A stretch of DNA of 29,806 nt from an uncultured Synergistaceae bacterium (GTDB lineage Bacteria; Synergistota; Synergistia; Synergistales; Aminobacteriaceae). How positions within the stretch are numbered: the stretch's first letter is position 1; every line of letters begins with the position of its first letter. The notes below the pieces were generated by a model. The model searched no databases. It was not told the origin of the DNA and saw only the letters and a list, made by a program, of their open reading frames with translations. The stretch spans positions 1 through 29,806 of the forward strand of contig CALMZW010000194.1 in the NCBI GenBank assembly GCA_937870605.1, read 5' to 3'. Positions 14,752 through 23,688 of this stretch are shown here, piece by piece. Both the position numbers and the translations under genes were made by a program.

Positions 14752-17700
14752 CAGGTGCTTCTGGAGCGCGGCCGCCGCGACGGCCTGCTTCTTCGGCGTC
14801 GCGGACGCGTCGCCGGAATCGGACGACGACGCCTGCTGATCCGTCGGGAGTTCCGGTTCGGACCGGATGTCCGGCGCGGCGATGTCCTCGGGCTTTCGTT
14901 CGGGTTCGGGGACTTCCGCCGCTTCCGCCGCGCCGTCGGCGTGTCCGTTCTCCGCATCCCCCGCGGCGCTCCACGCGTACCGAACGATTGCGACGGGCTC
15001 GTCCCCGTCCGCCGCCCCTTCGGGAAGGAGCGTCAGCGTCAGTTCGCGCGATTCCTCCGCATCGAGATCCGTGGCTGCGGAGTATTCCGCCCGTTCCCCC
15101 TCGAGAACGATCGTCCCCGAAGCGACTTCTTCCGCGTCTCCCGTCCCGTCGAACGGAACGCTTTCGACGGTCCAGCGGCAGGGGATGCGCCCGCGCGTCG
15201 CCGCGGTCCAGAGGAGCCGCAGCGATCCCGTTTCCGTATCCGTTTCGACGCGGCGGTCGAGAACCTTCGTCTCGTAGCCTCGGATGTCGATCTCCACGGC
15301 CGCGTCCCCGCAGCGGATTTCGTGCGTTCCCGTGGGCATCGTCCCCGGGAGCGGAATCGCGACGGCGCCCGTTCCGTCGTCGCCGAGCGTGATCTCGCGC
15401 GATTCGCCGGCCTGCGCGCCCCGGCGGAATAGCCCCGACGTCAACGTGACCGTTTCCTTCGCCGCGCCGGAAACACGGAGCTTGATCGTCTCTCCGGCGC
15501 GATACTGCGCCTTGTCCGGGAGCAGAAGCACCTCGCGTCCGCCGTCGAGGACGGGGATCGCGTTGATCAGGATGGAACGTCCGCTCCGGTGGTAGAGACC
15601 GTACATGAGCTTGTTGCCCCGGAAGGCGACGGGAATGTCGCGAAATGTCGCGGCCGCGTCGCCGGAGACGATCTTCAGATCCCGGACGAGCGACGTGTCG
15701 TTGAAGGTGACGCGCACCTGGAGGTCGTCCGGGCCGACCGTCTTCGAATCGGTCGAGACCAGGACCTGCAACGCGAGCATGTCTCCCTCGCGGTACGCTT
15801 CCTTGTCGGTTTTCGCGACGCACCGGAACGTGGGCGCTTCCACCCGAAGGCTGCCGGTCGCTGTCTGCGTCCCGAGCGTGACCGCGCCGGAAAGACGGGA
15901 GCTGACGGCGTCTTCGGGGATCGCCACGTCGAACGGAACCTGGCGACGTTCGCGCGCGCTCAGGCGGATTTCCTGTTCGCTCCGGAGGAGGCCCGGTATG
16001 TCGAACACGCAAAGGGAGCTTCCCGCTGCGTCGCCGTCGTTTCCGAGCGTCACCTGCAGCGTCTGCCGCTCTCCGGGACGCAGGACGATGTCGTCCGGAA
16101 CCGAGAGAATGCGCGGCGTGTACGGCGCGCGCGCGCGAAACTCGCCAAGCTGCTTCAGCCTGAGCGCGTGCAGCGTTTCCGTCGCGCCGGGGACGGCCGT
16201 TCTCGAGCTTTCGCTCTGGTATCCGCTCTTCTGGGCGGACAGCGTGTAGATTCCCGAACTCACTTCGGCGAAGAAGGCCCGCCCCGTGACATCGGACGAC
16301 GCGATCGTTTCCTTCCCTCTCCCGCCGAGCGTCACGCGGGCGCCTTCGAGCGGTTTCCCGGAGGAATCCGTCACGGAGACCCGAAGCGCTCCGGTCCCGG
16401 CGGGGAGTTCCTCTTCCATCGGCAGGATGAGTTCGACGCCCTGCCGCCCCGCGACGAAACAGCCCGGGAGGCTCACGTTCCGGTATCCGGGCGCGGACGC
16501 CTGGAACCACTGGTGTTTGAAATGCGCGTTCGCCGAGTGCGTCGCGGTCCCTTCGGGAGCGGCGACGGGCCGTTCGCCCGACGGGACGAACGTAGCGTTG
16601 CGCACCGGCATGCCGGTGACGACGTCCTCGGCGCGAAGCACGATCAGTCCCCTCGGCGCTACGGGGTGGAGGTAGACGGGCAGTTCGGCGTTTCGCCCCT
16701 GGACCGTCGTCGGATAGAAGGATTCCGTTTCAAAGTATCCGTCGGCCCGGACGACCGACTGGCGGTTGCCGGGTTCGGCCCGCGCCGAGAGCGTCCGTTC
16801 CGCGCCGGACGGTTCCGATCCGGGGTCCGATCGCTGCCAGTTGTTGTTCTGGATGTAGGCGCTGAACGGGCCTTCGACCGGTTTCCCCGTGAGCGCGTCG
16901 CGTGCGAGGAAGGTCATCGTTCCGGTGGACGGCCACAGGAAGATCGTCTGGTCGGTCGTGCGTCCCCTGAAGGTCGTCGGGTAGAAAGAGCCCGTTTCGT
17001 AATACCCCTCCGCGCGGATGACGGTCTGTTTGTTGCCGGGAGCGGCCGAGGCCGACATCGCGCCGTCGCGCCCCTCTCGCCAGTTCGAATTCAGGAGATA
17101 GCCCGTAAAGCGCGGGATCTTCTCTCCGGTCAGTGCGTCCCGGACGTTGAAGGTCGCCTGTCCCGCTTCGGGCCAGAGACGGATCGTCCGCGTCACGGAC
17201 CGTCCGTGGTGCGTCGACGGGTAGAAGGAGCCGGTTTCGAGGTATCCCTGCGCGCGGATGATGGTCTGGCGGTTGCCCGGTTCGGCGCTTCCGGTGAACG
17301 AACCGTCCTTCCCGTCCCGCCAGTTCGAGTTCATGAAGTAGATCGAGAAGAGAGGCAGAGGCGCTTCCGTCATCGCGTCGAGCACTCGGAAGGTCAATTC
17401 GCCCATGACGGGCCAGAGGAAGACGGTCTGCGTCACGGAACGCCCGGTGAATACCGTCGGGTAGAAGGAGCCCGTCTCGTAGTATCCCTGCGCGCGGACG
17501 ATCGTCTGGCGGTTTCCGGCCGGAACGCGCACCGAGATCGTCCCGTTCGTCCCGTCGCTCCATGCCGTGTTCAGCATGTAGGCGGAGAATTTCGGGAGGG
17601 GCTTCCCTGTGAGCGCATCGAGGACTTTCAGGGTCATCTCGCCCGTCGACGGCTGCATGCGGATCGTTCGGACGACCGTTTGTCCCGGAAAGGTCGTCGG

Positions 17701-20700
17701 GTAGAAGGAGCCCGTTTCGTGATAGCCTTCGGCGCGGAAGATCGTCTGGCGGTTCCCCGCGGGCGCGGCGATGCTGACGGCGCCGTCGCGTCCGTCCTTC
17801 CACGCGGTATTCAGCAGGTACGCGGAAAACGCCGGGATGGGCTTTCCCGTGAGCGCGTCGACGACCCGGAAGGAGATCGTTCCCTGCGAGACGTCCCCGG
17901 AGGTCAGGACGTATGCTTCGTCCGAGTCCGAAGCGCCGCCCAGGTATCCCTGCGTCGTCAGCGAGGGATACCCGTCGCTCGAGAAGGAGATCTCGAAAAC
18001 GCCCGCGGAGAGATCCGCGGAAAACCGGCCGTCGCTTCCGGTGACCAGCGTCTTCATGGCCGCGCCCTGTTTGACGGCGACGGTGACGTCGGATACGGGC
18101 TTCCCTTCCGCGTCTTTGACGACGCCCGCGTAGGGGAGCGTCTTCTCCGTCATGTAGACGTCGTCGGTGAGCGATTCCTCGCGTCCGGTCCCCGAGAAGA
18201 AGAACTCGGTCCGGAACGCGGCGTATTCGTCTTTGACGAACTCGAGAATCTGGCGTCCTCTCGGGACGTTCAGGCGGATCGAACCGTCCGTCGCGGTGAC
18301 GCCCATATTGCGGCGCGTCTCGCCCTCGATCCGGAAGACCCGGACGCCTTCGAGCGGTTGGCCCGTTCTGTGGGCGCGCACGACGACCGGCCAGACGGTG
18401 TGGACCGGCGTCATATAGAACTCCTCGACCTCCCGGCTGCGGTAGTGCGTCACGATTTCCGTCGCAAGCTCCTCGTAGCGGTCCTTCCGGAACAGCAACG
18501 CGGTCCGTCCGTCCGGGATCATGAGCGTCCCCTGTCCCGAGGCGTCCGTCGCGACGGTCGTCGTGTGTCCGCCCGAAGGCTGCGTCGACTGGACCGTGAC
18601 GCCTTCGATCGGCTTTCCCGTGAGAACGTCGCGGACCAGCACCTTCACGGCGCCTGGGGCCTGCGTCGTGTCCGCGGCGAGGAACAGCGGCAACGCTATG
18701 ACCCCGTCCGTCGCAGGAAGATTGACGGCCGTCACGGTTTCCGTCGACAGTTTCTGATACCCTTTCGCTTCCGCGACGATGGCCCAGCGCCCGTCCTCGA
18801 GGCGGAGCGGGCACGAACCGTTCGTATCGGTCCGCCCCGCGTACTCGCTTCCGGCGGGGGGCGTCTGGCCCGGACGCATGGCGGAGACGTTCGCGCCTTC
18901 GACCGGCAGTCCCGTCACGAGGTCCGAGACGCGCACCGTGAGCGCGCTCTTCACGGGTCTGAGGAAGAGCGTGCAGGGCGTGGGGCGTTCGCTGACGAAT
19001 GTCTCCGTTTCGAGCGCGTGATACCCGTCGAGCGTGGCGCGGATCTGCCGCCTTCCGGGGCTTGTCCGGAAGATTTCGTCCCGGTTGACGTACGGGGCGG
19101 CGTCCGTCTTCCACTCCTGCTTGCCCGCGCGGTCCCTGAAGGCGACGGAAGCGCCCCGGAGCGGTTTCCCGGTGACCTGGTCGAGCACGCGGATCGTCAC
19201 CTTGCCGCAGGCCGGGAAGAGGTCGAGCGTCTGGTTCCAGCCTTCGAGAACGCGCAGCGGGAAGTCGCCGAGGCCGATTCCGTCCTGAACGCACCGGACG
19301 GTGTAGTCGCCCGGCTCCAGCGCGAGGGAATACGCCCCCGTCGCGTCGCTGCGGATCTCCAGGATCTCCGTCCCGCGGACGAACTGGATCGCCATGTCCG
19401 AGACGATCTCGTTCGTGACGCGGTCGAAGACCGTCCCGTGGACCATGCCGGTTCCCGCTCCCTTGCCGAACGGGAGCAGACGCAGCGTGAACGCGCCTGA
19501 ATCCGTTTTTGCGTCTCCGGATGCGGGGCGGATCGCCGCGGTGCGCGTGAACGAGTTGTACCCGTCCGCTTCGGCCGCGATGGTATACACGGCCGCCGGA
19601 AGGGAGAGGGAGAGGACGCCGTTTGCGTCCGAAACGGCATCCGTCCGTTCCGTGCCGAGATAGAACGAAATCCGGGCGTTTCCGACCGGATCGCCCGTGA
19701 ATCGGTCGAGGACCTTGCCCCGGAACGGGTGTGCGACTCCCTTGTATACGAACGGCAGCTCCCCGATTCCGCTCATGGCTCCGCGAAGCGTGACGAACGC
19801 CTGCAGGACGCACGATCCGGAAAAGAGATCGCCGAGCGGGATGTCGCACGAGACGACAGCGCCGTCGGCTTCCGATTCGAACGGAACTTCCGTCGTTGCG
19901 GCGGTCCGACCGGAGCTGTCGGTGAGGACGAACTGCACGGAGCCGGTGCTCTTCGCGCCGAAGGGGTTCCCGAAGCGGGCCTCGCCGAGAAGATGCTCGC
20001 CCGTCGAGTAGCCGCCCTTGTCCGACGTCACGGTCACCGGTGTCTGCGGGCTCTTCGTGTAGAAGCCCTTCGAGAGCGTGATGATGGGTTTCTTCGTCTC
20101 ATCGTCGACGAAATCCACCCACAGCCGGTCGATGCCGTCGGAATTGACGATCCGGATTCTGAGTTCGGCGGTCGCCCGGGATCCGGGGGCCAGTTCCAGC
20201 AGCATGCTTCCCTGGTACTCGCCCTTGTCGCGGTCTCCCGCGCTCCACAGGTTGTGTGGGAAGCGCCAGTTGGCGCGGATCTTCCTGGGCGTGTCGCCGT
20301 TGTTCCACGCGAGGATCGTGAAGCGCCCGACCGCGCCGCGGATGTATTGTTCGAGGTCGCTCTGGAGCGACATCCGGACGTCGGGCGCGTCGGTCCTGTT
20401 CTGTGCGGCGAGGGACGGAAGAGCGCTCACGGCGAAGCGGACGGAGGGAGCGATGTGCGAAACGCTCGCGCCGTTCCCGTCGAGGAGGCCGCCTCCCACC
20501 CGATAGTATCCGGTCGCGTCCAGGTTCGTGAGCGAAAGCACCGCCGTGGTCGGCGAGGATACGGCGACATCTCCGGTCTCAATCGGCGACCCGTCCGGCC
20601 GGAAGACGAGAGGCCGGAAGTCTTTCCCCGGGCCGGCCTTTTTATCCGGTTCCGGGAGCGTCAGCCGGAGCGAGACGTTATCGCCCTTCGTGAAGACCGG

Positions 20701-23688
20701 CGTCTCGGCGTCCGCGAGAAGAAACGCGACGAGATCCCGGAAGAAGAGCCGTTCGTCCTGCGTGCTCTGGTGGTTTCCCGCGGCCCAGTCCATGTACAGG
20801 GTGGACAGCACCACGCGTCCGCGGCCGTGCGGATAGGAAATCATGCACGGCTGGTCGTTCTTCGTCCGCGACAGCCATACGGCGCTTTTCGGCGGGTAGT
20901 TCAGGAAGTAGCCGTCCACGTTGAAGTCGGGCGTCGGTTTCGTCATGGAGCTGAAGGCGCCGACGGGCGTCGTGATCTGCGAGGAGGCGTACTGGCAGCT
21001 CTGGTCCTCGGCGAAGCCGTACCCGGCGATCGGCGCTTCCCCGCCGGACGGCAGGATGCCGTACTCTTTCCCGAGCTGCTGCGCGAACGTGAGGATCGTG
21101 CCGCCGCCGGAGACGTAGGCCTCCAGCGTCCGCCGGAAGGGCTCGGACATGCTCCAGTCCGACAGCGCGCCGGTCGGGATGATGAGCAGGCGGAAGCGGG
21201 ACAGTGTTTCGACGGGATCGGTTGGCTGTACGAGCGTCGCGGGTTCTCCCGCCGTCCCGAGAAGCGCGGCGACTCCGCGGGCGTACCCGCCCGCGAGGAC
21301 GGCCGTGTCGGGCGTCTCGCCGACGTGTCGCAGCAGGTCGTTGAAGATCTCGCGCACGGCGTCCCATTGCTCGGGGCGCATCGGCAGCGTCGTCACCGCG
21401 CCGCCGGCGCTCCCGGCGACGCGCGACGCCTGCAGGAAGGCCCCGAGCGTTTCGGGACCGAGGTCGTCGGGGAAAGCTCCCCTGTCGCGCGACGTCAGGA
21501 ATTCCTGCATGAAGGCGTCGTCTTTTTCGACTGCCCGCAGGTAGAGCGGCCGGTCCTGCGGCGGGAGCGCCATGAGCGCACGCCCGATGTTGTCGTTGTC
21601 GTCGGGGTTGTCCGCGCCCGGTCGGCCGAAGGTGATTCCGAGCTCCTTCGCGCGGCGCTCCTTGTATTCCTTGATCCACTTCCAGAGGTCGCGGCCGCGC
21701 GGCGTCTTCATGATGCGCTCGAGTTCGGCCGGGTTGTCGATGAGCGGCTTGAAGATCTTGTAGTATTTGAACCGGTTTTTGTCCCAGATCGGGGGCAGCG
21801 GGCCGCCGATGACGTGGGACATCATGTCCTCGAGCGGCTTGTACTTCTCCTTGAGGCGCGTTTCGACCTTGAGCGCGTCTTCGGCCGCCTTTCGCGCCTT
21901 CGCGTAGTCGTCCCAGAGGTTCCACCCCTCTGCGACGGCCTCGCCCCCGGCGATCAGGGGATCGACGAAGATCGCCTTCCCGAAGTTCCACGCGCCGTAC
22001 GCGCCGCCCCAGAACGCGGGCGGCAGCAGCCAGGTCTTTCCCTCGCGAAGGTCCTTTTCGTACTGTTCGCGGACCTCGCGTCCCGAGCGTTCGCCGAGTT
22101 CGATCAGGCCCGGGATTCCGAAGAAGGTCGCCACGCCGAGCCCGAGGCCCTTGCCGATCGTGAGAACGCCGAAATTCTCGGGATCCGTTCGCGCGGCCTT
22201 GTCCAGATAGTCCGAATAGGCCTTGATCGACTCGTACCCCTGATAGATGAGCAGAAAGCCGCCGCCGTACTTCGTGATCTTCGACGGCGTCACCGGCTTG
22301 ACCGGGCCGGTCTCCTTCGGCTGCTGCGCGGTCGGAACCGATTCCTTCACGGTCTGGACGCCGCTCTTTCTCGTCGGCGCTGTCGCGCTTTCCGCGGCTG
22401 CGCTTCGCGTCGTCGTCTTGCCGGTCTTCAGGTTCGTGACGGTTCCGTCGGGGTTGGTGCGGAGCTTCTGCCCCGTCAGCTTGCCGCCGATCTCGGGAGA
22501 TCGCTCCGTGATGGTTTTCAGCGTCTCGTTGTTGCCCTGCGGGATGGAGCGGATTTCGTCGATCAGCTTCGTGACGCGCTTCTGTTGGCGCGGCGTCAGA
22601 CCGCCGTCGGCTCCCGCGGGCTTGCGGATGATCTCGTGAAGTTCCTTCACTCGCGCTTTGTTGAGATCCTGGCTCTGCTTCACGGCCCGGTTGTAGGTCT
22701 TCGTCAGCGCGTCCTGCGCCTTGCCGAGCCAGTCGCTGATCTTCTTGTTCCGCACTTCCGGCGGGTCGTTCGGGCTCGTGATCCCCGCTTCGTCCCAGCT
22801 TCGGCCCTTGCGCAGCGCATCGGCCTGTCCCGCGAACTCCTTCGTGGTCAGACCGGCGCGTTTTGCGTTCGTCCATTCGAGCGACTTGCTCACGCTCTTT
22901 CCGACGGTCTTGGCGTCGATCGGCTCCGTCGCGGGATTCCGGTGGATTCCCGCCTCGACGGCCTTTTTCACGTTGTCGAGGACGGCTCCCTGCGGGTCGG
23001 CCGCGCCGATCTTTCCGCCCGAGGTCTTGTGGAGCCCTCCTGCGGTCGCGAACGTGTCCTCCGCTCCGGCGCGCGTCGTCACCCAGTTCTTCCACTCCTG
23101 GGTTCCGACTTCGACGTTCGGCGGCGTCTCCCAGATCACGAGCTTCTTCACGGGGTCGTCGAATCGTCCGGGGATCGTCGGGTGCGGCTTGATGGAAAAC
23201 CCTTTCGCGTTCAGCTCGCCGATCAGCTTCTTTGCGGTCCCGGGCTTGAGCTCGGTGATGTCGACATCGCTTTTCGGGGTCTTCGGCGCGCTCCCCGAGT
23301 TCAGGAACTCCTTTTCGCCGCCTACGGCCTTGATGGCCTTCTCGATCGTCGAAAAGCGTCCGTCGCGCGCCGCATAGGATTTTCGCACCGAGTCCATGGC
23401 CTTCTGATAGCTCTTGAGCCATTTCGTATGCTCGGTGCTCTTGGGGTTCTTCGGTTCCGTGCCGGCATATTGCTTTGCGACCTTTTGGAGATCCGCGTCC
23501 ATTGCGGCTTCGAGGTCGGCCGGCGCTCCGAGACCCGACAATGCCCCCGCGACGACGGGCGGCTGCGGCCGGTCGCTTTCCCGCTCCTGCGCGACCGAGG
23601 GGAGAGCGCCCGCGGAGAGGAGCAGCAGGAGCAGCAGGGCGATCGCGGCGCGTGGCTGCCGTGAGATGCTGCATGCGCGGTTTTTCAT
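14434..23688 (-). CDS. Giant secreted modular protein: GATase-like, carboxypeptidase-regulatory-like repeats, Ig/macroglobulin-like domains and TPR-like tail, 3084 aa
   Basis: Probably exported: a signal peptide spans about residues 1-34, with a long Leu run and LPSVAQ before the likely cut. Residues 35-470 are mostly helical and charged; GS...DVD at 132-143 weakly recalls a nucleotidyltransferase. Gly-rich hydrophobic segments lie near 474-530 and 553-590. A GATase/ThuA-like alpha/beta domain spans about 785-990 (FRLLIIPTGAL, YVSGGGTILTFAQQLG). Ig-like domains follow (about 995-1319), then about eight carboxypeptidase-regulatory-like domains (1320-1935), five tandem repeats (1936-2344) and another such domain near 2430-2510. 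Macroglobulin-like domains with YREGDML and YRAGETIKLRV motifs come next, and a TPR-like tail at 2980-3084. The chosen ATG overlaps the upstream stop (ATGA) with AGGGA 7 bases before it; an in-frame ATG lies 18 bases further upstream. No enzyme activity or role can be assigned with confidence; a surface or cell-envelope scaffold is my inference. Confidence 0.93.
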   Translation of the reverse strand: MKNRACSISRQPRAAIALLLLLLLSAGALPSVAQERESDRPQPPVVAGALSGLGAPADLEAAMDADLQKVAKQYAGTEPKNPKSTEHTKWLKSYQKAMDSVRKSYAARDGRFSTIEKAIKAVGGEKEFLNSGSAPKTPKSDVDITELKPGTAKKLIGELNAKGFSIKPHPTIPGRFDDPVKKLVIWETPPNVEVGTQEWKNWVTTRAGAEDTFATAGGLHKTSGGKIGAADPQGAVLDNVKKAVEAGIHRNPATEPIDAKTVGKSVSKSLEWTNAKRAGLTTKEFAGQADALRKGRSWDEAGITSPNDPPEVRNKKISDWLGKAQDALTKTYNRAVKQSQDLNKARVKELHEIIRKPAGADGGLTPRQQKRVTKLIDEIRSIPQGNNETLKTITERSPEIGGKLTGQKLRTNPDGTVTNLKTGKTTTRSAAAESATAPTRKSGVQTVKESVPTAQQPKETGPVKPVTPSKITKYGGGFLLIYQGYESIKAYSDYLDKAARTDPENFGVLTIGKGLGLGVATFFGIPGLIELGERSGREVREQYEKDLREGKTWLLPPAFWGGAYGAWNFGKAIFVDPLIAGGEAVAEGWNLWDDYAKARKAAEDALKVETRLKEKYKPLEDMMSHVIGGPLPPIWDKNRFKYYKIFKPLIDNPAELERIMKTPRGRDLWKWIKEYKERRAKELGITFGRPGADNPDDNDNIGRALMALPPQDRPLYLRAVEKDDAFMQEFLTSRDRGAFPDDLGPETLGAFLQASRVAGSAGGAVTTLPMRPEQWDAVREIFNDLLRHVGETPDTAVLAGGYARGVAALLGTAGEPATLVQPTDPVETLSRFRLLIIPTGALSDWSMSEPFRRTLEAYVSGGGTILTFAQQLGKEYGILPSGGEAPIAGYGFAEDQSCQYASSQITTPVGAFSSMTKPTPDFNVDGYFLNYPPKSAVWLSRTKNDQPCMISYPHGRGRVVLSTLYMDWAAGNHQSTQDERLFFRDLVAFLLADAETPVFTKGDNVSLRLTLPEPDKKAGPGKDFRPLVFRPDGSPIETGDVAVSSPTTAVLSLTNLDATGYYRVGGGLLDGNGASVSHIAPSVRFAVSALPSLAAQNRTDAPDVRMSLQSDLEQYIRGAVGRFTILAWNNGDTPRKIRANWRFPHNLWSAGDRDKGEYQGSMLLELAPGSRATAELRIRIVNSDGIDRLWVDFVDDETKKPIITLSKGFYTKSPQTPVTVTSDKGGYSTGEHLLGEARFGNPFGAKSTGSVQFVLTDSSGRTAATTEVPFESEADGAVVSCDIPLGDLFSGSCVLQAFVTLRGAMSGIGELPFVYKGVAHPFRGKVLDRFTGDPVGNARISFYLGTERTDAVSDANGVLSLSLPAAVYTIAAEADGYNSFTRTAAIRPASGDAKTDSGAFTLRLLPFGKGAGTGMVHGTVFDRVTNEIVSDMAIQFVRGTEILEIRSDATGAYSLALEPGDYTVRCVQDGIGLGDFPLRVLEGWNQTLDLFPACGKVTIRVLDQVTGKPLRGASVAFRDRAGKQEWKTDAAPYVNRDEIFRTSPGRRQIRATLDGYHALETETFVSERPTPCTLFLRPVKSALTVRVSDLVTGLPVEGANVSAMRPGQTPPAGSEYAGRTDTNGSCPLRLEDGRWAIVAEAKGYQKLSTETVTAVNLPATDGVIALPLFLAADTTQAPGAVKVLVRDVLTGKPIEGVTVQSTQPSGGHTTTVATDASGQGTLMIPDGRTALLFRKDRYEELATEIVTHYRSREVEEFYMTPVHTVWPVVVRAHRTGQPLEGVRVFRIEGETRRNMGVTATDGSIRLNVPRGRQILEFVKDEYAAFRTEFFFSGTGREESLTDDVYMTEKTLPYAGVVKDAEGKPVSDVTVAVKQGAAMKTLVTGSDGRFSADLSAGVFEISFSSDGYPSLTTQGYLGGASDSDEAYVLTSGDVSQGTISFRVVDALTGKPIPAFSAYLLNTAWKDGRDGAVSIAAPAGNRQTIFRAEGYHETGSFYPTTFPGQTVVRTIRMQPSTGEMTLKVLDALTGKPLPKFSAYMLNTAWSDGTNGTISVRVPAGNRQTIVRAQGYYETGSFYPTVFTGRSVTQTVFLWPVMGELTFRVLDAMTEAPLPLFSIYFMNSNWRDGKDGSFTGSAEPGNRQTIIRAQGYLETGSFYPSTHHGRSVTRTIRLWPEAGQATFNVRDALTGEKIPRFTGYLLNSNWREGRDGAMSASAAPGNKQTVIRAEGYYETGSFYPTTFRGRTTDQTIFLWPSTGTMTFLARDALTGKPVEGPFSAYIQNNNWQRSDPGSEPSGAERTLSARAEPGNRQSVVRADGYFETESFYPTTVQGRNAELPVYLHPVAPRGLIVLRAEDVVTGMPVRNATFVPSGERPVAAPEGTATHSANAHFKHQWFQASAPGYRNVSLPGCFVAGRQGVELILPMEEELPAGTGALRVSVTDSSGKPLEGARVTLGGRGKETIASSDVTGRAFFAEVSSGIYTLSAQKSGYQSESSRTAVPGATETLHALRLKQLGEFRARAPYTPRILSVPDDIVLRPGERQTLQVTLGNDGDAAGSSLCVFDIPGLLRSEQEIRLSARERRQVPFDVAIPEDAVSSRLSGAVTLGTQTATGSLRVEAPTFRCVAKTDKEAYREGDMLALQVLVSTDSKTVGPDDLQVRVTFNDTSLVRDLKIVSGDAAATFRDIPVAFRGNKLMYGLYHRSGRSILINAIPVLDGGREVLLLPDKAQYRAGETIKLRVSGAAKETVTLTSGLFRRGAQAGESREITLGDDGTGAVAIPLPGTMPTGTHEIRCGDAAVEIDIRGYETKVLDRRVETDTETGSLRLLWTAATRGRIPCRWTVESVPFDGTGDAEEVASGTIVLEGERAEYSAATDLDAEESRELTLTLLPEGAADGDEPVAIVRYAWSAAGDAENGHADGAAEAAEVPEPERKPEDIAAPDIRSEPELPTDQQASSSDSGDASATPKKQAVAAAALQKHLAAQLRNEGAALQRSGQYNDALARYRESLSVMPDEELEEYAVKLETLLRKRAKRLADEGTELQRQKKYAEAVEKFRRSLVYYRTPKVEEHIRKLHLYMEALKRRQK
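16657..17883 (-). repeat. Five tandem coding repeats, 80 aa (240 bp) each, last one 89 aa
   Basis: Within the giant gene, residues 1936-2015, 2016-2095, 2096-2175, 2176-2255 and 2256-2344 are tandem copies. Each begins near a VLDALTGKP-like strand, contains GNRQTI..A.GY and ends with ETGSFYPTTF followed by a hydrophobic strand and WP. Copies 1 and 2 share about 48 of 80 residues by hand count, and blocks such as GTAGAAGGAGCCCGT on the plus strand recur exactly every 240 bases. Each copy looks like a carboxypeptidase-regulatory/Cna-B-like beta-sandwich. The last copy carries a 9-residue insertion. Confidence 0.95.
20719..21336 (-). other. GATase/ThuA-like domain in the giant protein
   Basis: Encodes about residues 785-990. 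A hydrophobic strand (RLLIIPTGAL) is followed by a helix and YVSGGGTILTFAQ, the pattern seen in class-I glutamine-amidotransferase-like domains such as ThuA and those attached to some glycosidases. A later strand is GRVVLSTLYMDW, followed by a helix. The active-site Cys of true amidotransferases is not evident at the expected elbow, so a binding or structural role is more likely. The domain call rests on fold-level pattern, not close similarity. Confidence 0.55.

Noticed and set aside
16657..17883. CRISPR-like array
   Set aside because: The 240-base period is too long, the repeats are contiguous and stay in frame in a coding sequence.
19729..23664. Very long open frame on the plus strand opposite the giant gene (similar ones at 15589-19500 and 6199-9681)
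   Set aside because: The predicted products are low-complexity, Arg/Asp/Gly-rich and resemble no protein; they arise because GC-rich coding strands rarely contain stops in the antisense frames. The minus-strand genes have clear domains and ribosome sites.
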